Shown here one piece after another: positions 1 through 10,011 of a stretch of DNA of 64,000 nucleotides (the first letter of the stretch is position 1; each line of letters opens with the position of its first letter). The notes under the pieces are model-generated. The model ran no database searches, had not been told where the DNA came from, and was given only the letters and a program-made list of their open reading frames with translations. The stretch is taken from assembly GCA_036351775.1 (NCBI GenBank), contig JAZBPX010000004.1, positions 35,947 to 99,946 on the forward strand. Direction: 5' to 3'. The stretch is from Pacificimonas sp036351775 (GTDB lineage: Bacteria > Pseudomonadota > Alphaproteobacteria > Sphingomonadales > Sphingomonadaceae). The translations under genes and the position numbers were made by a program.

Positions 1-135
1 GAGGCGCGGCGGATCATCGAACACAGCCGCGATCTTTACGACCGGGTAAAGCGCATCGACGAAACGCTGGTCGTCGAAACGGTGCCGCTCAGCCCCGCGC
101 GCCAGCTTCTGGGTGACCTCGAAAAATCGCTCTGA
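1..135 (+). CDS. C-terminal end of an unidentified protein (5' part outside window)
   Basis: The window opens inside a forward reading frame whose last 44 codons end at a TGA at 133-135. The visible tail is charged and probably helical (RRIIEHSRDLYDRVKRI) and closes with GDLEKSL. This is too short to assign to a family and I do not recognise it. A 586-bp palindrome-rich gap follows, so it is probably the last gene of its transcription unit. Confidence 0.6.
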   Translation, partial: EARRIIEHSRDLYDRVKRIDETLVVETVPLSPARQLLGDLEKSL

Positions 136-156
136 CAGCGACGATCTCGAAGAGTC

Positions 157-600
157 GCCCGGACAGCGGCAACCACCGCCCCCCCCGCCACTTTTGTCAT
201 CCTGAACTTGTTTCAGGACCCACGCCTTGACGCTTGCCGACGATAAAGCGTTGCCGATGCCATGGCGTGGGTCCTGACCTTCGTCAGGATGACAGAAATT
301 GCTCGGACAGCAGCAACCTCCGCCCCTCCGCCCCTCCGCCCCCGCTTGCCATCCTGAACTTGTTTCAGGACCCACGCCGTGACGCTTGCCGACGATAAAG
401 CGTTGCCGATCCCACGGCGTGGGTCCTGGCCCTCATCTGGATGACAGAAATCGCTCGGACAGCGGCAACCTCCGCCCCTGCGCCCCTCCGCCCCCTCTTG
501 TCATCCTGAACTTGTTTCAGGACCCACGCTATGACGCTTGCCGACGGTAGAGCGTTGCCGATGCCATGGCGTGGGTCCTCGCGCTCATCAGGATGACAGC
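157..600. repeat. Three-unit tandem array of a long palindromic intergenic repeat
   Basis: Three copies of a roughly 100-bp imperfect palindrome lie at about 196-295, 347-447 and 500-599. Each starts with GTCATCCTGAACTTG or a close variant and ends with its approximate complement, CAGGATGAC. A GGACAGCGGCAACC-type linker precedes each copy, so the whole unit repeats with a period of about 144-153 bp, and a linker-like remnant follows at 600-625. The array fills most of the 586-bp gap between the truncated first gene and the DUF1761 gene. No convincing gene lies in it; open frames there are translations of the repeat. Confidence 0.9.
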
Positions 601-721
601 CTCCGGCAGCCGCAACCTCCGGCGGCGCACCCTCGCTCGCTAACCCCCATTCTGGTAAGAGCCCCACAACGACCCGCACACATGAACGCAGGCGCAGCGC
701 GGAAATGGGGGAGGATCAGCC

Positions 722-1153
722 ATGAGTTACGTCTTCGGCAATATCCTGGCGATCCTGGCGGCGACGGTGGCCGCATGGTTGTTCGGCGCGGCCTGGTACA
801 ACGCGCTCGGCAAGCCTTGGATGGCCGCGACAGGCCTGACAGAGGCGGACGTCAGGCCGGGCGGCAAGACTAGCACGACGCCGTTCATCCTCTCCTTCCT
901 CTTCGAATTTCTCATGGCCTCCATCCTCGCGGGTGCCCTCATCCTCGCGCCGGTAGAGGCGGGCGGCTGGACCGTGGCCATCGGCACCGCCCTCATCATC
1001 TGGTTCGGCTTTGTCATGCCGACCCAGCTCATCAACCACCGCTATTCCATGAAGCCCTGGTCGCTAACCGTCATCGACGCCGGCCACTGGCTCGGCGTCA
1101 TGCTGATCATGGCGATCGTCCTGACTTTGATCGGCGTGGACGCGCCCCTGTAG
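722..1153 (+). CDS. DUF1761 family small membrane protein
   Basis: A 143-residue protein with about four hydrophobic segments, near residues 5-25, 55-78, 83-103 and 118-138. The first helix leads into AAWYNALGKPWM, which resembles the Trp/Tyr-rich signature of DUF1761 proteins, and the length suits that family. The ATG at 722 follows a strong GGGGAGGA site. It probably sits in the inner membrane; its biochemical role is unknown. It is separated by 80 bp from the VOC gene and may head the short forward run 722-2770. Confidence 0.75.
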   Translation: MSYVFGNILAILAATVAAWLFGAAWYNALGKPWMAATGLTEADVRPGGKTSTTPFILSFLFEFLMASILAGALILAPVEAGGWTVAIGTALIIWFGFVMPTQLINHRYSMKPWSLTVIDAGHWLGVMLIMAIVLTLIGVDAPL

Positions 1154-1233
1154 TGCCGCCTGTCGCCGGCCCCTGAGTTTCCCGTGTGCCGGGCCGGTAG
1201 CGGTGGGCGCGCGGCGCTGGTAGGAACGGACCT

Positions 1234-1647
1234 ATGCCGCCCTTTCACCTCGCCTTTCCCGTCGACGACCTTGCCGCGGCCCGCGCCTTCTACGTCGACC
1301 TTCTCGGCTGCGCGGAGGGGCGGTCGGCCGACCGCTGGATCGACCTCGACTTCTTCGGTCACCAGATCACCGCGCACCTTGCCGACGACATCGCCCCGCC
1401 GCACCACAATCCGGTCGACGGCGATGCCGTGCCGATCCCGCATTTCGGTGCGATCTTGTCGCCCGAAGCCTTCGCTGAGATCGCCGAGCGCCTGACCGCA
1501 GCGAACACCGACTTCATCATTCCGCCGCGCACCCGCTTCGCCGGTCAGCCCGGCGAGCAGTCCACCATGTTTCTTCGCGATCCCGCGGGCAATGCCATCG
1601 AGTTCAAGGCAATGCGCGACGCGGACGCCATCTTCACGAAAGCCTGA
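1234..1647 (+). CDS. VOC (glyoxalase/bleomycin-resistance fold) family protein
   Basis: A 137-residue protein with the paired beta-alpha-beta-beta-beta layout of the vicinal oxygen chelate superfamily. The first module begins FHLAFPVDDLAAARAFYVDLLG, and the second ends FLRDPAGNAIEFKAM, which supplies the usual Glu near the C-terminus. The first His is in FHLAFPV and a second possible metal ligand is in GHQITAHL. Substrate cannot be read from sequence; relatives include glyoxalases, dioxygenases and resistance proteins. The start is preceded by AGGAACGGACCT, and only 2 bp separate its stop from the next start, so the two are probably co-transcribed. Confidence 0.8.
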   Translation: MPPFHLAFPVDDLAAARAFYVDLLGCAEGRSADRWIDLDFFGHQITAHLADDIAPPHHNPVDGDAVPIPHFGAILSPEAFAEIAERLTAANTDFIIPPRTRFAGQPGEQSTMFLRDPAGNAIEFKAMRDADAIFTKA

Positions 1648-1649
1648 CC

Positions 1650-2399
1650 TTGTCCGAAACTCTCAATCGCTCGATTGCCCTGTTGATCGACGCCGACAAC
1701 GCCTCTCCGAACCATCTCGACCCGGTCCTGACGGTCCTGGCAGAGCTTGGCGACATCAACGTCCGCCGCGCCTATGGCAACTGGCGCAAGCCCGCGCTTA
1801 AGAGCTGGGCCGACCTCACCCTCGAATATGCCATCGAGCCCTATCAGCAGTTCGACATCGTCAAGGGCAAGAACGCCACCGACATGCGCATCGTCATCGA
1901 CGCCATGGACCTGATGTTCAGCGGCAAGGTCGCGGGCTTCGGCATCATGTCCTCGGACTCCGATTTCATGCCGCTGGCCCAGCGCATCCGGCAGGACGGG
2001 CTGCCCGTTTACGGCTTCGGCACGGAGCGCGCGCCGCAGGCCTTCCGCGCGGCCTGCACGCGCTTCATCGACGTCGCCGCCCTCCGCCGCGCCGAGCAGA
2101 AGGAGGAGTCCGACAACGCCGGCCTGGAACGCGCCATCAAGGGCAAGGATATTCCTTCCGGCAAGCGGAAGGTCGACCGGGAACTCCTCTCCCTCCTCGT
2201 CGACGCCTATGACAGCGTGAAGCGCGACGACGAGGGCTGGGCCCGCCTGTCAGAGGTCGGCCAGCGCGCCAACAACCGCTCCAGCTTCGACGCCCGCAAC
2301 TACGGCTACTCCCGCCTCTCCGACCTCCTCAAGGACGTCCCCCAGTTCGCCGTCGAAACCCGCGACGACAAACAGCAATATGTTAAGCGGCTACGCTGA
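1650..2399 (+). CDS. NYN-domain putative ribonuclease with C-terminal OST-HTH/LOTUS domain
   Basis: A 249-residue protein of the LabA/DUF88 type. The N-terminal NYN (PIN-like) domain, about residues 8-145, shows ALLIDADNAS, a central NATDMRIVIDAMDL and GIMSSDSDF, supplying the acidic residues expected for a metal-dependent nuclease. After a charged linker, residues of about 170-249 (RELLSLLVDAYDSV to DDKQQYVKRL) look like an OST-HTH/LOTUS RNA-binding domain. It is likely a cytoplasmic RNase; its RNA target is unknown. The start is a TTG at 1650, since no ATG gives the conserved N-terminus. The stop overlaps the next ATG by one base (TGATG), indicating translational coupling. Confidence 0.82.
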   Translation: MSETLNRSIALLIDADNASPNHLDPVLTVLAELGDINVRRAYGNWRKPALKSWADLTLEYAIEPYQQFDIVKGKNATDMRIVIDAMDLMFSGKVAGFGIMSSDSDFMPLAQRIRQDGLPVYGFGTERAPQAFRAACTRFIDVAALRRAEQKEESDNAGLERAIKGKDIPSGKRKVDRELLSLLVDAYDSVKRDDEGWARLSEVGQRANNRSSFDARNYGYSRLSDLLKDVPQFAVETRDDKQQYVKRLR

Positions 2400-2770
2400 T
2401 GCTTCGCTGGGCGGGTCCTGTTCTGATTGCGTTCGCCCTGTTTCACGGGGTCATGAGCTTCATCCTGTTTGGCGAGCCTCTGGCAACTGCGGCGGCGCAG
2501 GGGCCTGCCAGCAGCCTCGCCTGGAACGGCTTCGAGCTTGCTGGGTGGTGGTTTCTCCTCTGGACGCTTCCGGCACTCCTGTTCGGCATACTGGCAAAGG
2601 CGTCCCATGACCGGTTCGGCACCATCCCGGCGGCGCGTGCCCTCGGGCTTCTCCTGCTTTCCGGTGTGATCCTCAGCGGCGTGTTCCTGACGGCATCCGG
2701 GTTATGGGCCTATGCGGTCCCAGCGCTGATGCTGATCATCGGCCGCGGCACCGAACCCGGAAGTCGGTAG
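2399..2770 (+). CDS. DUF6463-like small membrane protein
   Basis: A 123-residue polytopic protein with about four hydrophobic helices, near residues 5-22, 48-68, 85-104 and 105-118. The opening LRWAGPVLIAFALFHGVMSF and the WNGFELAGWWFLLWTLPALLFG segment resemble small four-helix membrane proteins annotated as DUF6463. Function is unknown. The ATG shares one base with the stop of the NYN gene, so the two are almost certainly translated together. The rlmB gene converges on it with only 6 bp between the stops. Confidence 0.65.
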   Translation: MLRWAGPVLIAFALFHGVMSFILFGEPLATAAAQGPASSLAWNGFELAGWWFLLWTLPALLFGILAKASHDRFGTIPAARALGLLLLSGVILSGVFLTASGLWAYAVPALMLIIGRGTEPGSR

Positions 2771-2776
2771 CCTGAG

Positions 2777-3538
2777 CTAACGCCCCACCTCATACAGCGC
2801 GACCGCCGCCGCATTCGACACGTTCAAACTCTCCACCGCCTTCGAGATTGGCAGCCGCGCCGTCACATCGCAGTGCGCGGCCACATTCTGCCTAAGCCCC
2901 GGCCCTTCCGCGCCGAGAACCAGGCAGGCGGGCATGTCGCGCTGCGCCTCCTGCAGGGTCATCTTTGCCTCCCCGGCAAGGCCCACGCGCCAGTAGCCGA
3001 CCTCACCGATGGTCTCCAGCGCCCGCGCGAGGTTCGTGACCCGCGCCCAGGGCAGGCGCTCCAGCGCCCCCGACGCCGCCTTGGCCAGCGCGCCCGATTC
3101 CGGCGGCGAGTGGCGGTCCTGCGTGACAATCCCCGCAGCCCCGAACGCCGCCGCTGAACGGATGATCGCGCCGACGTTATGCGGGTCGGTCACCTGGTCG
3201 AGGATCAGGATCGGGCGCTTCGTATCTGTGCCAACCCACAGCTCCTCCAGATGCACCGCGGGCAGCGGGTCGCATTCCAGCACCAGCCCCTGGTGCGGCG
3301 CCCCCTCCGGCACCATCCGCGCCAGCGCCGCTGCGTCGCCGCGTTCCACGACGATATCGTCCGGCAGGTGATATTTCTGCGCGATCTCGCCGGTGACGAA
3401 CAGCTTGCGGCAGTGCCGGTTCGGGTTGTCGAGCGCCGCCTCGACCGCATGACGTCCGTACAGTCGCAGCTGTCCGCCCTTGCCCCGCGCGCTCAGCTCG
3501 CGTCCGGCGCGGCCCCGTCTGATTTTCGATCGTGCCAT
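2777..3538 (-). CDS. rlmB: 23S rRNA (guanosine-2'-O)-methyltransferase RlmB, SpoU/TrmH family
   Basis: A 253-residue SpoU-class methyltransferase that would methylate the 2'-hydroxyl of a conserved guanosine in 23S rRNA using S-adenosylmethionine. The N-terminal L30-like substrate-binding domain (LYGRHAVEAAL, residues about 26-100) is followed by the knotted catalytic domain. The three SpoU motifs are visible: LDQVTDPHNVGAIIRSAAAFG, LVLGAEGPGLR and LPISKAVESLNVSNAAAVALYE. A basic N-terminal tail precedes them. Length and motif spacing fit RlmB better than TrmH. It is divergent from the tRNA-Tyr gene. Confidence 0.9.
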   Translation of the reverse strand: MARSKIRRGRAGRELSARGKGGQLRLYGRHAVEAALDNPNRHCRKLFVTGEIAQKYHLPDDIVVERGDAAALARMVPEGAPHQGLVLECDPLPAVHLEELWVGTDTKRPILILDQVTDPHNVGAIIRSAAAFGAAGIVTQDRHSPPESGALAKAASGALERLPWARVTNLARALETIGEVGYWRVGLAGEAKMTLQEAQRDMPACLVLGAEGPGLRQNVAAHCDVTARLPISKAVESLNVSNAAAVALYEVGR

Positions 3539-3658
3539 AGACGCCTTCGCCTACCCCCTTCCCGCCGGCGCGGGCAAGATCGACCGGACGCCAACGCTCA
3601 TGTTGACTTGAAACCGCCCCTTCGCCACATAGCGCGGCCTTGCCGTGGCGGGCCCTGT

Positions 3659-3744
3659 GGAGGGGTGGCCGAGTGGTTAAAGGCAGCAGACTGTAAATCT
3701 GCCCGCATTAGCGTACACAGGTTCGAATCCTGTCCCCTCCACCA
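3659..3744 (+). tRNA. tRNA-Tyr (anticodon GTA)
   Basis: A class II tRNA with a long variable arm. The acceptor stem GGAGGGG (3659-3665) pairs with CCCCTCC (3734-3740), followed by A and an encoded CCA at 3742-3744. The anticodon loop CTGTAAA gives anticodon GTA. The T arm contains GTTCGAATCC. The long variable arm and GTA anticodon together identify tRNA-Tyr. Confidence 0.97.
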
Positions 3745-4104
3745 CCATTCATGATCCCCCGGCGGCGAATGTGACGGTCTTGCAATGGGGTAAGCTGGGG
3801 TGGGAGCTGTGCGGTGTCTCCCCAACCGGGTCCGCACGCACTCGTTCTGTCGCCGGGAAAGCTGGTGCCGCCGGAACGGCCATGAAGCTGCCACTCCCCA
3901 GCGCAGACGGCCTGTCCCGGACGACACCCACATCGGATCCTCCCCAGAATCCCTCGGTATTCCCGAACGATGCGTGCGCCGGGATATCCGGCACCTGCGA
4001 CATGTTGTCAACGCCATAACGCATACGTAACGCCCTGCTCGTCGCGCTGGCGTGCCCCGCGGCTTGCACCGGCGTCACCCGCCCTCTATCTGCCGCGGCT
4101 GAGC
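3745..4104. other. 360-bp gap between tRNA-Tyr and tRNA-Gly, no supported gene
   Basis: Short open frames exist on both strands (82 codons plus, 109 codons minus), but neither has a good ribosome binding site, a recognisable domain or a clear start. I see no conserved motif. The two tRNA genes may be transcribed together through this stretch, but nothing in the sequence proves it. Confidence 0.5.
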
Positions 4105-4178
4105 GCGGATGTAGTTCAATGGTAGAACCTTAGCCTTCCAAGCTAATGATGCCGGTTCGATCCCGGTCATCCGCTCCA
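4105..4178 (+). tRNA. tRNA-Gly (anticodon TCC)
   Basis: The acceptor stem GCGGATG (4105-4111) pairs with CATCCGC (4168-4174), followed by T and an encoded CCA (4176-4178). The D arm contains AGTTCAATGGTAGAAC, the anticodon loop CTTCCAA gives TCC, and the T arm is GGTTCGATCCC. Total length is 74 nt including CCA, with a short variable loop, as expected for tRNA-Gly. Confidence 0.97.
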
Positions 4179-4262
4179 GCGCTTCTCTCCACCTCGGTCC
4201 ACGCAACAAAGCCGCCGCCGCGCCCGTTGCCTGTTCAGACCCACATCAAGGAGAAGAACGCC

Positions 4263-4649
4263 ATGTCCATTGTCGAAATGATTTCCGAACATCCGCACGT
4301 TGACGGCCACCTGAACGACCCGCTGGCCGAGCTCGTGAAGCACGCCATGTATGGCAGCCAGATCTTCGCCAGCTGCGCCGATGCCTGCCTCGGGGAAGAC
4401 AATGCCGCCGACCGCAAGGACTGCATCCGGGCCTGCCTCGACGCTTCGAACGCGGCCGAAGCGCTCGCGTACATCGGGGCGCGCCGTACGGGTTCGAATG
4501 AGGGCGTGATCGAAGCTGCCATGACCTTCGCCAAGAAGGCGGTCCAGAACTGTCACAGCGAATGTTCGAAGCACAAAGAAGCCCACTGCAAGCGCTGCGC
4601 CACGATGTGCGAGGAAATCCTTGCCGACATCGAGAAGGCGGAGCTGTAG
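4263..4649 (+). CDS. Cys-rich four-helix bundle copper-binding family protein
   Basis: A 128-residue helical protein with nine cysteines spaced along amphipathic helices: SCADACLGEDNAADRKDC, RACLDA, NCHSEC and HCKRCATMC. This pattern matches the DUF326/Csp-like four-helix bundle proteins, in which inward-facing cysteines bind Cu(I). A role in copper storage or buffering is therefore likely but not shown here. There is no signal peptide, so it would be cytosolic. The start at 4263 is chosen because AAGGAG lies 8-9 bases upstream; a longer frame upstream would run through the tRNA-Gly gene. A strong hairpin at 4679-4708 follows. Confidence 0.85.
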   Translation: MSIVEMISEHPHVDGHLNDPLAELVKHAMYGSQIFASCADACLGEDNAADRKDCIRACLDASNAAEALAYIGARRTGSNEGVIEAAMTFAKKAVQNCHSECSKHKEAHCKRCATMCEEILADIEKAEL

Positions 4650-4995
4650 GTCACAGTGGGTCACACCCTATGCGCGCGTGCGGGCGGGTCCGGCAGGACC
4701 TGCCCGCATCGGGCCGCGAAAGGGGAATGAGAAGCTTGTCGATCACCGCGCCGCTTATCTCATGGCTGGCCACCTGTAGGACAGCGCAGGCCGCGGCCCG
4801 GCCGCGGCCTTCGCGGCAGCGTCTCGCGGCGCGGGGATTCGCGACCTTTCCCGCTGCGCCGCCCTAAGTTAAGGCGCGGCGTAATTCCGCCAGACATGGG
4901 CACGGCCGCGCCGGACCCTGACCAGCGGTCGGCTCAAATGACGCGCCCCCGTCGTTGGTGCCGCGAACAACAGCTCTATCGACGAGGATGCCTCT
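4650..4995. other. 346-bp gap upstream of acnA
   Basis: It holds a strong hairpin close to the stop of the Cys-rich gene (described separately) and otherwise GC-rich sequence with no supported gene. It must contain the acnA promoter. No convincing -35/-10 pair or riboswitch could be picked out by eye. A GAGG ribosome binding site lies just before the acnA ATG. Confidence 0.5.
4679..4708 (+). terminator. Hairpin downstream of the four-helix bundle gene
   Basis: The arms TGCGGGC-G-GGTCC and GGACC-T-GCCCGCA enclose a GGCA loop, giving a 13-position stem with one G-T pair. It begins 30 bp after the stop at 4649. No T-run follows, so it is either a Rho-independent-like terminator or an mRNA-stabilising hairpin. 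Confidence 0.55.
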
Positions 4996-7692
<2,697 letters not shown>

Positions 7693-7707
7693 GCGGTACA
7701 CAGTGCC

Positions 7708-7731
7708 GGGGACGGCCGGAACGCCGTCCCC
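7708..7731 (+). terminator. Hairpin terminator after acnA
   Basis: A perfect 9-bp inverted repeat, GGGGACGGC / GCCGTCCCC, with the 6-base loop CGGAAC starts 16 bp after the acnA stop. There is no long T-run. Position and stem strength suggest it ends the acnA transcript. Confidence 0.65.
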
Positions 7732-7830
7732 GCCCGCCTAGCGCATCCGTCCCCTCCTTTTGCTGGGCTTGTGGCCGCCCCCCGTCAGCGGGCAGGCAGG
7801 CTTCAAATCCAGCACATAGGAGACGACGAC

Positions 7831-9090
7831 ATGGGACACGCTTACATCATCGACGCGGTGCGCACGCCGCGCGGCATCGGCAAGACCGGCAAGGGCGCGC
7901 TCGCGCACATGCACCCGCAGCACCTCGCCGCGACGGTCCTGAAGGCGATTGCCGAGCGCAACGATCTCGACACCGCCGATGTGGACGACGTGATCTGGTC
8001 CACCTCCACGCAGAAGGGCAAGCAGGGCGGCGACCTCGGCCGGATGGCCGCGCTCGATGCGGGCTATGACATCAAGACATCCGGCACCACGCTCGACCGT
8101 TTCTGCGGCGGCGGCATCACCAGCGTAAACTTCGCCGCAGCGCAGGTCATGTCCGGCATGGAGGACCTGATCGTCGCGGGCGGTACCGAGATGATGAGCT
8201 ACACGTCGGACCGCGGCCGCGAGGAAATGGCCGCCGGTCTCGGCGCCGCCATGATGGGCTCCGGCAACGAACGCCTGCAGGAAACCCACCCCCAGTCGCA
8301 CCAGGGCGTCTGCGGCGACGCCATCGCCTCCATGGAGGGCTTCACACGCGAGGAACTCGATAATGTCGGCTACATGTCGCAGCAGAAGGCGCGCGTCGCC
8401 CTTGAGGAGGGCCGGTTCGACAAGAGCCTGGTTCCGGTCGTCGATGCCGACGGCAACGAGGTTCTGACCACCGAGGAGTTCCCCCGTCCGCAGACGACCA
8501 GGGAGGGCCTTGCCCAGCTCGACGCCAGCTTCGCGAAGATCGCCGACATGCCGATCGACGAGAAGGGCACCACCTTCCGCAAGCTCATCAACAACAAATA
8601 TCCCGACCTTGAGATCAAGCATTTCCACCATGCCGGCAATTCCTCGGGCGTCGTGGACGGGGCGGCCGCCGTGCTGATCGCGTCGGAGGACTATGTGAAG
8701 CGCAAGGGGCTGAAGCCGCGCGCGAAGATCATCCAGACGGCGAACATGGGCGATGATCCCACGCTGATGCTGAACGCCCCCGTTCCGGCGGCGAAGAAGG
8801 TGCTCGAAAAGGCCGGCCTCACCAAGGACGACATCGACCTGTGGGAAATCAACGAGGCGTTCGCCGTCGTCGCCGCCAAGTTCGTGCGCGACCTCGACCT
8901 CGACTGGGACAAGGTCAATGTGAACGGCGGCGCCATCGCGCTCGGCCACCCCATCGGCGCGACCGGCTCCATCCTCATCGGCACCATGGTCGACGAGCTG
9001 GAACGCCGCGGCCTGAAGCGCGGCCTCGTCACCATGTGCGCCGCGGGCGGCATGGCCCCGGCGATCATCGTGGAGCGCATCGAGGACTAG
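7831..9090 (+). CDS. Acetyl-CoA C-acyltransferase (thiolase), FadA/FadI-like
   Basis: A 419-residue thiolase cleaving 3-ketoacyl-CoA in beta-oxidation or working in the condensing direction. The acylated cysteine is Cys92 in LDRFCGGGITS. The catalytic His is in NGGAIALGHPIGATGS and the second Cys is about Cys403 in CAAGGM. The start at 7831 is taken because TAGGAG lies about 10 bases upstream; an in-frame upstream extension has no thiolase homology. It leads a forward set with an SDR and a crotonase, consistent with acyl-CoA degradation. It is the longest of four thiolases in the window, so its substrate may differ. Confidence 0.9.
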   Translation: MGHAYIIDAVRTPRGIGKTGKGALAHMHPQHLAATVLKAIAERNDLDTADVDDVIWSTSTQKGKQGGDLGRMAALDAGYDIKTSGTTLDRFCGGGITSVNFAAAQVMSGMEDLIVAGGTEMMSYTSDRGREEMAAGLGAAMMGSGNERLQETHPQSHQGVCGDAIASMEGFTREELDNVGYMSQQKARVALEEGRFDKSLVPVVDADGNEVLTTEEFPRPQTTREGLAQLDASFAKIADMPIDEKGTTFRKLINNKYPDLEIKHFHHAGNSSGVVDGAAAVLIASEDYVKRKGLKPRAKIIQTANMGDDPTLMLNAPVPAAKKVLEKAGLTKDDIDLWEINEAFAVVAAKFVRDLDLDWDKVNVNGGAIALGHPIGATGSILIGTMVDELERRGLKRGLVTMCAAGGMAPAIIVERIED

Positions 9091-9128
9091 GGCGGTAACA
9101 GACCGTGCCTCGCCCTGCCCGCCACAAC

Positions 9129-9229
9129 TGTCATCCCGGCGAAGGCCGGGACCCACGCCGCGACTTTGGCAGCGCCGCTCTGCGCCGCGCATATAATGGC
9201 GTGGATCCTGACCTGCGTCAGGATGACAG
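9129..9229. repeat. Hybrid palindromic repeat between thiolase and SDR genes
   Basis: A roughly 101-bp element. Its left arm is of the GTCATCCCGGCGAAGG type, while its right arm is of the CCTGACCTGCGTCAGGATGAC type. Only the outer parts (TGTCATCC / GGATGACA) and the CCCACGCC / GGCGTGG parts pair, so it is a chimera of two arm types seen elsewhere in the window. Confidence 0.8.
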
Positions 9230-9248
9230 CTGTAGGGTGGGCTGACCA

Positions 9249-9992
9249 ATGACGGACCCCCTCTTCGATTTCTCCGGCAAGGTCGCCCTCGTCACGGGCG
9301 GCAGTCGGGGGCTCGGGCGCGAGATGGTCATGGCGCTGGCGGAGCGCGGTGCCGACTGCATCATCGCCAGCCGCAAGCTCGATGCCTGCGAAGCGGTCGC
9401 CGAAGACGTCCGCGCACTCGGCCGCCGCGCCCTCGCTCATGCCTGCCACTGCGGGCGGTGGGAGGAAATGGACGCGCTCGCGGACGCCGCTCAGACCGAA
9501 TTCGGCCGCGTCGACATCCTCGTCAACAACGCCGGCATGGGCCCCGCCACCCCAAGCCATGAAGTAACAGAACAGCTGTTCGACTCGGTCCTGAACCTCA
9601 ACCTCAAGGGCCCCTTCCGCCTCTCCGCGCTCATTGCCGAGCGCATGAAAAGCGCGGGCGGCGGCGCCATCCTCAACGTCTCGTCCTCCGGCAGCCTCCG
9701 CCCCCTCCCCATGGTCGTACCCTACGGCGCGGCGAAGGCGGCGGTGAACGCCATGACCGTCTCGATGGCGCATGAATATGGCCCGGAGGTGCGCGTGAAC
9801 TGCCTCGTCCCCGGCCCCTTCCTCACCGACATTTCAAGGGCGTGGACCGAGGAGGCGCGGGAAAGCGCCGACAACGCCCTCGGCCGCCCCGGCAAACCGA
9901 ACGAAATCGTAACCGCGGCGCTGACCCTGCTCAGCCCCGCCTCCAGCTTCACCACCGGCACGACGCTCCGCGTCGATGGCGGGCATCAATAA
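9249..9992 (+). CDS. SDR family NAD(P)-dependent oxidoreductase
   Basis: A 247-residue classical short-chain dehydrogenase/reductase. The cofactor motif TGGSRGLG is at residues about 16-23, NNAG follows at about 94-97, catalytic Ser is in NVSSSGS, and YGAAK supplies Tyr and Lys. The C-terminal DGG closes the fold. SASRK-type residues after the second beta strand (IIASRKLD) hint at NADP(H) preference. It lies between a thiolase and a crotonase, so a 3-hydroxyacyl-CoA or related step is possible, but substrate cannot be fixed from sequence. Only 19 bp separate it from the crotonase gene. Confidence 0.85.
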   Translation: MTDPLFDFSGKVALVTGGSRGLGREMVMALAERGADCIIASRKLDACEAVAEDVRALGRRALAHACHCGRWEEMDALADAAQTEFGRVDILVNNAGMGPATPSHEVTEQLFDSVLNLNLKGPFRLSALIAERMKSAGGGAILNVSSSGSLRPLPMVVPYGAAKAAVNAMTVSMAHEYGPEVRVNCLVPGPFLTDISRAWTEEARESADNALGRPGKPNEIVTAALTLLSPASSFTTGTTLRVDGGHQ

Positions 9993-10011
9993 CAACCCAG
10001 GGAGAACATCC

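Noticed and set aside
157..625. Insertion sequence or transposon end in the opening repeat array
   Set aside because: No transposase frame, no terminal inverted repeats enclosing an open frame and no target duplications were seen.
3749..4078. Open frames of 82 (plus) and 109 (minus) codons between the tRNA genes
   Set aside because: No ribosome binding site, low-complexity Ser/Pro/Ala content and no family resemblance.
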